NCBI GenBank assembly: GCA_010015745.1
Contig: ML978165.1
Span: 1 to 64,000 of the forward strand
DNA length: 64,000 bases
Source of the DNA: Setomelanomma holmii
Lineage: Eukaryota; Ascomycota; Dothideomycetes; Pleosporales; Phaeosphaeriaceae
Reading direction: 5' to 3'
Part shown: positions 56,732-64,000 of the stretch, piece by piece
Numbering within the stretch: the first letter of the stretch is position 1
How the letters are laid out: each line of letters begins with the position of its first letter
Made by a program: the position numbers and the translations under genes
Notes under the pieces: model-generated
The model's database searches: none
What the model saw: the letters and a program-made list of their open reading frames with translations, nothing else
Told to the model about the DNA's origin: nothing

Positions 56732-58751
56732 ATGGACAGCCTTTCCGGCGTAGCGAGCAGCATGGCCGTCGCTTCCCTTTCAATTCAGCTCCTCGAGTCT
56801 GTCAGCAAGATACGAACGTTTTTACGATATGTCAAGGGCGCATCGAAGGAGCTGGAACGACTCGCCGAACTCCTCGATCGTTTACGCGCTCTGCTCGAAG
56901 ACGTGCGCGATGTCATGGAGAGACAGACGTCACTTCAGGCACAGCACTTCCCGGCGCCGTCGATGACGATATTCAACAGTCTCAAGAGCTGTGAGGAGAG
57001 CTTGAAAGACTTAGAGATAGGTATTGATAAGTACAAGAGCGTGTTGTGTGGCGCGATGAAGAGGCTGAAAGAGGATATCAAATTTGCATTCAAATCGAGG
57101 GACATCGAGGGGTTTGAAGCGAGGATACAGAGAGATATCGAATATTTGCATGCGGCTCTTGGGATGAACACAACGAGTATTTTGTGAATGCATCGTGATG
57201 TTTTTTAGTGGTGGTTGAACTGATTGACGGCATACAAGAACGACAACACTTACAGCTCTCCTTGATAACCAGCAAGCTTGCATGATTCTGATGGCCCAAT
57301 CGAACAATTTCAAGAATCACACCTTAGGTCAAAGCCCCATTTGTTCTCATATAGAGCAGGATTCGTTCTCTGCGAAGGAGGCTTCGTGTCTGGACCTGCT
57401 AAGACGCCAGTATTGGGTGTCGTCGCCATTTGAACGATTTGGAATCTACCAACGAACTTCCAGACAGTACCTTCATCATCGGAAGACAACGGCTCATGCC
57501 AAAAATGGAGTGGTCCACGATACAACCTGCAGGACTCGCGAGCTACTCGTGACATGGAAATTCCTGAAGTTTGGACTGGAGTGGTCTCAAAAATATCCAT
57601 ATGGCAGAATATCGATCGCACTCTGTTCCTATCCCGTCGTCGACCAGTTTTCCCACATTCAGCATGATCTGATACGCAATGCGTCTGTCTTGGAGGTGCA
57701 GCAAATGATGCGTTCGGGTAAACTTCACTCCTTCACCAGAAACACTTATGGCTGTTCACTGCTACATGTTCGTTGCCTGTCCTTCATGGCCTAAGTGCAA
57801 AGCTAACTAGCTTCTCAGCTGGCAGCGTCTCATCATAGAGCTGATTTATGTCGCGTGCTCATCCAGTACGGACGGCAACCTGATCTTTCCATGTTGGCGG
57901 AGTCGCCACTCACCTACGCTTTGTAGTGGGGTCAAGAGTCAACAGCAAACGCTACGATACAAGCCATTGATACATTACGAGTTTTTGTAGGAGATCTTCA
58001 TCTGGAAGACGAGTTCGCAACCTCGTCGCGCACAGCAAGATGGTTGACCCTCGACACGATTGAATGGATCTGGATCAATCTCGGCTCCGTTTGGCCAGAC
58101 GATCACTCAGTCTCATTTCGATGTTGTTTGCTACAATCTCTTGTCTCTCGATATGGGTTTTGCTGCACAAGCTATGAAGCCACCAGAATCACTGAACGAA
58201 TAGTTAAACTCATGAACCCTTCAGTCCTCCAAGAGGTACAACGGTATCTTGGGGGAAGCGACTCACTTCTCATGAGCTTCTTCCATTAATGTTATCCCTC
58301 AGTCGACAGCCAAAGGGTCGGAGGTTATTGCATCACTCTGTTCATATGCTCGGGTCTTGACTTTGACGCGTGTATAGGCATGCAATCCGCGAACTATGTA
58401 GGCGGTATGATCACGTTCCCTGAATCGCCTGAATCGTGGAATAGTATCAATCGAGTGTTCATCTTCAATACTACCCAGAATGGGAACTGCATCTTGAGAT
58501 GGACTTGGTGTCTTGATGCTCGAGAGCCGGGGTACCTTTTAGTCTCAGAGCGCATTGCATTGGGTCCTGATGTTTGTTGGACGGACGAGTGGCCTTTCTT
58601 TCAAATAGACTATGATCTCGAATGGGAAGAGCGTCATCGTGAATGGAGAAAGTGGGATGCTCGCAGAGAGCGCCACGAAGCCGCCAAAGCGAGGAAAGAA
58701 CGCGCTCGGACAGGGCAGAAACGTTCGAAGAGCAAGATGCCAGGCACTTGA
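56732..58751 (+). pseudogene. fungal STAND/ankyrin-type protein gene with in-frame stops
   Basis: Exon 1 (56732-57183) codes the coiled N-terminal domain common in fungal STAND and ankyrin proteins (MDSLSGVASSMAVASLSIQL, LLDRLRALLEDVRDVMERQ). A 55-nt intron leads to exon 2 (57239-57767) and a 51-nt intron with CTAAC to exon 3, where GCSLLHLAASHHRADLCRVL is an ankyrin repeat formed across the junction. TAG at 57924-57926 then cuts the frame within SPLTYAL-WGQ, and TAA at 58287-58289 follows. The frame stays open through both and ends at 58751 with a Lys/Arg-rich tail. A truncated protein of about 362 aa is possible. This architecture is used in heterokaryon incompatibility and NLR-like receptors, but no NACHT domain is present. 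Confidence 0.6.
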
Positions 58752-59671
58752 ATCTGGTAATTTGTCAATAGTAACAATCCTCGAATCACCAGCGTCGAGC
58801 AAACCTGCAGCTTCACAACTTGGTGAAATCTTCCACATGGCGCATTCAACCTTGGAATCACCTCCCACCAGTCGTTGTTCTTCTCAAAGTACCTCAACCG
58901 CCATAACACTCTCATGAAGTGCATGCAATATCGCCATTCCCTGCATCCTGCTGGTATTATACCATCATCGCCAGCCTCAGCCCTTGAAGAGCATACGCAA
59001 GAATTTTGGAAGCCGTAAGACACTCGCAAAAAATAGATTTGGGTCACAACATGAACCTTGGTAATCACGAGAAGTGGTCAAGCTGCCCGAAGAGGTTCAG
59101 TCATGCGAGAAAGCTCGGTCTGGTGCATTCTAACTATGAGATTTTGGTTGCGAGAGAATTTTGGCTGAGAGGGAAGACTGCTGGTTAACGAGTGTTGTGG
59201 AATTTTGTGGTCAAGTATTGTGCAAACATGATGCTGGACTTCGTGGTGGCCTTTGAGCATGACTGTTGAGTTTGAGGTCAGGATGGTGTTTCATTGCCAA
59301 CCTTTGAGCGTATAGTAGACGTGAAGCCGGTGTACTGGGCGTAGGTTGTAAACATTTAGGTTACGTTGGACTTGAATTGGGTAATCGGTCTAGATTGAAA
59401 TGCGAAACGTTCATAGCACACTACGTGTCCTATGTGATGTCCACAACGTCAGAACAAGAAGTATCATTCGGGCGGTACATATCGCTTTCAGCAGACGATC
59501 ATATGGGAGCTTGGTCCTTGCTGTTGGTGCTAGCTTGTTCGCTTCTATAGTTAGTTTGTGGAAGGGCGGGCATGTAGTCTTGAGAGTCTGAAAACTTGAT
59601 ATTACTATGTATCGCAAATACTTTTGGTGGGAGTAAAACATCCTGCAAGTCTGACATGCACATGTTCACGG
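58752..59671. other. intergenic region
   Basis: About 900 bases; nothing recognised. Confidence 0.5.
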
Positions 59672-61898
59672 TCAATGCTGTCTATAATCGAAGTCGACTT
59701 GAGCATTGTTCAACCCTAGAAACGTCCCAGACATACTCCCTTGATCATGCTCTCCAAATCCAGTCTCTACATCACCTAGCGCACCAAACCAGGCCTGATC
59801 GACGTTCCAGCTTGCGCCAGCCATGCCACTGTCCGAAGGTGTTTCGCCGATCATGTTCTCAGGCGAAGTCTCGTCGTGTAGTTCGGACTCCGATCTATAG
59901 TTCAAGGATGGAACGTATGAGCTGCTTCTTGATTGACTGGCCTTTGTGGTATGGTCCGGTCTTATCCTGTGTATATTGTGGTTCAGGATGCGATTAGCGT
60001 CTGGAAGCTCCGGAATTGCTTTGACCAAGACACCCGTTGACGCTCCTAGCATGCTGATTGCGCGCTCCAGGAAGTTCGCTGACTTGGATGAAAGGCGTAG
60101 GACCCAGCGATATTCGTCGAGACTCTTCTTGTACATTTCTGCTTCTTCTTTTTCTGTTGCTGTCGCCCATAGAAGCGATATGAACGTCCCAATTAGAGCA
60201 AAATTGTACTTGGATGCGGAGTACCAGAAGGATTGAAGATGCTCAGGCCGAAGACTGGATACGAAGTCCATTGCAGATTTGAGTCGTACTTGCGCAGCTT
60301 GTCTGCAGATAGACCGGAGAGCTGGATCGTCGACAGAGGATAGTGACCGTATCATGCGCCGATGAAGTGTCATCTCGACGGCATAATAGCCGAGGTGAAG
60401 ATAGCCTAGAAGTTGCATCATTCGTCAATTAGCACCATGGTATTGAAAGGGTCTCTAGCTGACCTGTTGAGGATAGCTTGCGCGCTGCCAGGTTCCCCAC
60501 CTTAAGCACGGTCGGTAAGCTCGAGAACCATTCTCGAAGAGCTAGCTGCAAGGGTTTTGCAGTCTCCAAGATCCAACGTATACCTTCATTGGCACGTTGT
60601 TCGAGCTGACGCTCTGCCTTGAGCGTGTAGAAGCTAGAAAGGATGCGTGCCAAGATCTTAGTAAGCTTGATCGTCTCACAGAACAAAGTTCGACCCTTTT
60701 CTACTTCTGTGCTCCCATCCTCATCGTCCTCGTCAGCAGCATTTTCAGGGAAGTCATCTTCTTCGAGTGGTTGCACCTCCCAGTCAGCAGGAGTGATGTG
60801 TGAAGGCCTTCCATGTACGAGAGAGCCCCATTTGTCTTGCATGAACAGCGCCCAAGCTAGGCGTTTCCGAAGGCCTCGCTCCCATGAAGGTACTCTCCAC
60901 TGCGTACAGTTCAAGTGAAGTCCCAGGTCCTGCCCAAGCCCAACAAGTTGCGAAGTCAAAGCCCAAGAATCACCCTCCGGCCGCTGAAGTAAGAGTAGCC
61001 CAGCTTGAATGGTAGATAATTTGGGTCGATAAACGATGTTCGCCATCGTCTTGAGCGCCAACTTCTCTAGTCGAGACACATCGGGCTTCGGAAGTAGTGC
61101 GAGCTCGCTAGAATATGACCACCAATTGAGTGCAAGCAGGTACACAGCAGCCAGAAGTGGTGGTGAGAACTCACGATGCGTTCGCTCGTACTTTTCCAGG
61201 TACACTTTCTTGTGAAGAACAGGAAAGCTCGGGTGTACAATACGGAAGTAGAGATGGATAAGAGCTTGACCGTGAGGTGCAACAATCGTCTCAATTGCAT
61301 CGAGGTCCGAGATGTCGTCCTGTTGATTCTGAGTATCTGCATCTGGCGAAAGTATGAATGCTGTGTCGTGTACGTCCACTCTTCTTAGCATTGATGGGCC
61401 AATGGCGATGTCCGCTTTCTCCTCATCATCATACAACTCGAGAAGTCGGTGCTCATATTCTGATGTTGTTCCGACGAAACGGCTGTGTCTATTTTGTTGC
61501 AGACCCAGCGTTTGCTTCAGAAGAGAAGGCCCTCTGAGGTTGGCGTAGTCGTCGATAGGCACATCTTGCCGGATCTTGGAAAAGTCGTGAGACTGCGGAC
61601 TGGCGTACTTCGCATCAGCGTTACTGCGTACTTCTGCACGGTTTGTGGATTGATCTTCATCATGTGAGGCTACTGCTCTTCGCTTCCTGGGTTGAGGCTC
61701 TTCATTAAATGTGCAATTTTGATGATGGAAGCGACATAATAGGCAAGGTGGGCTCCCATCGGCTATCTCGCATCGTGACTTTCTGCGCCGACAAGGGTCG
61801 CAAGGTCGTCTTGAACGGATTTTCGTACCAGCCGGTTGCTCTGACGTGATTGGGAAGAACTCGTTCAATGTAAAGGGTTGATTTGGGCTGAGGTTCAT
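59672..61898 (-). CDS. Zn(II)2Cys6 transcription factor, TamA/Dal81-like
   Basis: Two exons, complement of 60464-61898 and 59672-60405, with a 58-nt intron; 722 aa from Met 61898. The zinc cluster CDPCRRRKSRC...CLLCRFHHQNC (about residues 33-62) has all six Cys. The fungal-specific regulatory domain follows (about 210-450), with LIHLYFRIVHPSFPVLHKK, GQDLGLHLNC and WERGLRKRLAWALFMQDKWG and GRPSHI. That last stretch recalls the TamA/Dal81 branch, co-activators of nitrogen-catabolic genes. An acidic run (EEDDFPENAADEDDEDGSTE) could be activating. The neighbouring NCS1 permease on the same strand and the uricase 12 kb away agree with a nitrogen role. The branch assignment is from memory of motifs and not certain; an upstream exon is possible. 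Confidence 0.85.
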
Positions 61899-62732
61899 CC
61901 TGAAGGCTCTCCTCGGAGCCGATCCGCCGAACGTAGAAATAGCGCGCAAGTTGTCCCACCCGATGCAGTAAGGAGGACTTATGCAAGCCGATCGCTGGTC
62001 GGCTCGAACAGCCTTGATTCAATGGGACTTTCTGGTCACTCAGACCGATGTGTTTCCCAGTGTAGATTCCGTCCGGACTAGTGACGCCCTGTGAAGTAGT
62101 GGAGACTGCACGTAGTCCCAGTATAACGTGCTCAAGCTCCAGGACGAACCGATGTTGGTTGCGGTGTTGGGACGCCTGTATGGCTGTTGTCGAAGGCAGG
62201 GGCGATAGTACAGCGAAAGGTCCACAACGTAGATTCCAAATTCGATGAATATAGACTACCTTGGTGGTAATCTCGTCTGAACTTGACCCCGGATATATAC
62301 CGAGTCAGTGGTACTGAGCCTTGACGTTATTGAGATGAACGCAATGTGCATTCGCTTCCTGCGCCTGCAGACGCCTTGAGAATCCCGCCAACATGGAGAT
62401 TGCGGGGCGGGCATCGGGCCTTAGGCTTGGAGCGAGAGGTCGGTACGATAGCAACCATGAAGAGGGCGAGGTAAAGATAAGAGATCGAAGGGTCAACCAA
62501 TGAAGACGCTAAACAAGCGAGCATTATTCAGCCACACAACTAAGAACTTCACTAGCCATCGTTACCACAACATATGAAGCAAGTCGAAGACAGTGAGTTG
62601 GTGTGAAGAATTACCAGTGAACTCGTTACATTCGCAAGAAGCAAATCTAGCACTTGCTCAATGCACTGCAACTTGCGATCGAACAGCCGTGATCCACCAG
62701 ATCTCCAACGACGAGATGCGAATCAGTCGCAC
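61899..62732. other. intergenic region upstream of the Zn-cluster gene
   Basis: About 830 bp, holding the 3' region of the permease and the promoter of the regulator. No clear motif. Confidence 0.5.
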
Positions 62733-64000
62733 TCAAGCCAGATCGCCTGCATCCTTCTCTTTGGCAGTTGTCGAATAAGCCTCCTTGGCTGAGGAGTCTT
62801 CGCCTTCGATCACCGATGGGGTCTCCTCACCCTTCTGTGGCGGGTACACTGCGATGTCGACCAGAGACTGAATAGGGACGGAAATATACGTGCAGATGAT
62901 GTAGTGCACCAACAGCGAGGTGAAGAACCCGAAGATCCAGGCGAAAGTGTAAATCTGAAGTGTTGTTAGCGTAGATCCACGACACCATGTGTACAACCGT
63001 CGTACCTTCCACGCGCCACCAACATTAAGGCTATTGTCGATGCTCTTCGCAAAGCCAGGCAAAAGCGGAGCAAATCCAAGCACGAAGGAAGTATATGCCC
63101 TCCAATTCCAGCCACCGTTATACCAGTAGATACCGCGGTCGGTGTATAGTTGGTCGACGTCGAGCTTCCGCTTCTTGATCAGATAGTAGTCGCAGACCAT
63201 GGTGCCAGCCAATGGTCCCATCAGGCAAGAGTAACCTGACAGGAAGGCAAGGAGCCCGCTTGCATTCTTAATAATATTCCATGGGGTGGAGACGATGCAG
63301 AAGAGCGATATGAAGACTGTCGCTCGGAAGATGTTGATGTACTTGGGCGCCATTCCGGTAATATCCTGTAGTATCATGTCAGTGCGTGCCTGTGAACTGA
63401 GTATACAGATCCAACATACGTTACTGAATGGGTATGTTCCAGCTGCCACTTGATTCCCTATGGTGGCCAATATGAAAGCAGCAGAAACGAAGAACTTTGC
63501 AGCGCGCGAGTCAAATTTGGCAATCACAGCGGGCATAAACCTAAAGCGTTCTGTCAGCGCATCGCATTTGGAAGGCTGCCAAGTACTCACCATTCGAATT
63601 CTCCCCAGAGGACAGAATGGGCATCCGTGACGAAAATGGGTGTCAAGGCTCCCAACGTTCCGATGATTGGTAGTGCGAGGAATTGATGAGGCCCAGCAAG
63701 CCTGTTCTTACTGAAGCGACCAAAGTCTGGCATATTGACTGCCAACGAGCTGAAGAGTCCTATGATGACGTTCAACCCTGTCAACGCCGAGTATGCAGTG
63801 TTCATGTAAGGGCTTGTGATTTCGAGCTTGCCCTTGATCAGAGGACCACCACCCTTAGTCACAATGACGGCCCAGAGGAACAGAGCCAGGAACGTTGGTG
63901 GTACAACGACGCCTTTGACCCAGAACAGTACGCGAAGCTTTGAAATCGGCATTAGGGCAAGCCCGGTCTGCAGGAACCAGTAGAGGAAGACGCATAGGAG
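62733..64000 (-). CDS. NCS1-family nucleobase/allantoin-type permease (3' part, runs off the window)
   Basis: Visible exons are the complement of 63591-64000 (continuing beyond the edge), 63420-63540, 63006-63365 and 62733-62954, separated by 50-54-nt introns. NCS1 signatures are clear: NMPDFGRFSKN, then ATIGNQVAAGTYPFSNDI joined by splicing, the CxVSTPWNIIKNASGLLAFL segment, MVCDYYLIKKRKLDV and GGWNWRAYTSF. About eight membrane segments can be seen. The Fur branch to which this belongs takes up uracil, uridine, allantoin or uric acid with protons at the plasma membrane; specificity cannot be told without the N-terminal half. Two introns are multiples of three and stop-free, so unspliced frames look falsely continuous. 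The cytosolic tail is Glu/Ser-rich. Confidence 0.9.

Overview
The window is nuclear DNA of a filamentous ascomycete (Pezizomycotina). Introns are short (mostly 48-60 nt), start GTAAGT or GTATGC-like and carry CTAAC-type branch sites, and several families are fungal: a NoxR-type NADPH oxidase regulator, a Zn(II)2Cys6 regulator, a chitin deacetylase with CBM18 modules, a peroxisomal uricase and a fungal STAND/ankyrin protein. Dothideomycetes is my guess from gene style only; no species can be named. No AT-rich RIP block, virus or intact transposon was seen.

Layout. 0.7-2.2 kb: secreted/vacuolar M28 aminopeptidase. 3.4-10.2 kb: five same-strand tandem paralogues of an F-box-like family, only one of them intact; the others carry in-frame stop codons and one also a frameshift. 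11.8-20.5 kb: Baeyer-Villiger monooxygenase, mitochondrial ABC1/UbiB-type kinase, kelch propeller protein, secreted PLC-like phosphodiesterase. 20.5-23.4 kb: mostly gene-free, with one possible relic. 23.5-25.8 kb: chitin deacetylase whose 3' end offers two well-formed alternatives, a GPI-anchor exon or a triple chitin-binding tail. 26.5-30.2 kb: an S6K-like AGC kinase lying between two intron-containing tRNA-Thr genes (AGT and CGT). 30.5-44.4 kb: dense housekeeping block: UTP17/WDR75, RPB10, RCC1, a YHR202W-like phosphoesterase, mitochondrial uL13, CCS1 and NoxR. 46.5-55.5 kb: uricase, the TORC2 subunit Rictor/Avo3, and a RING-LON protein. 56.7-58.8 kb: broken STAND/ankyrin gene. 59.7-64 kb: a TamA/Dal81-like Zn-cluster regulator and the 3' part of an NCS1 nucleobase/allantoin-type permease that runs off the right edge.

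Themes. Uricase, the Dal81-like regulator and the NCS1 permease together suggest purine/allantoin nitrogen use. The uricase promoter holds a CGG-N6-CCG palindrome (UaY-type) and two GATA sites. Several housekeeping genes form divergent pairs with short shared promoters (UTP17/RPB10, uL13m/CCS1, RCC1/phosphoesterase, uricase/Rictor). The least expected observations are the two-ended chitin deacetylase gene and the decaying five-copy tandem family.
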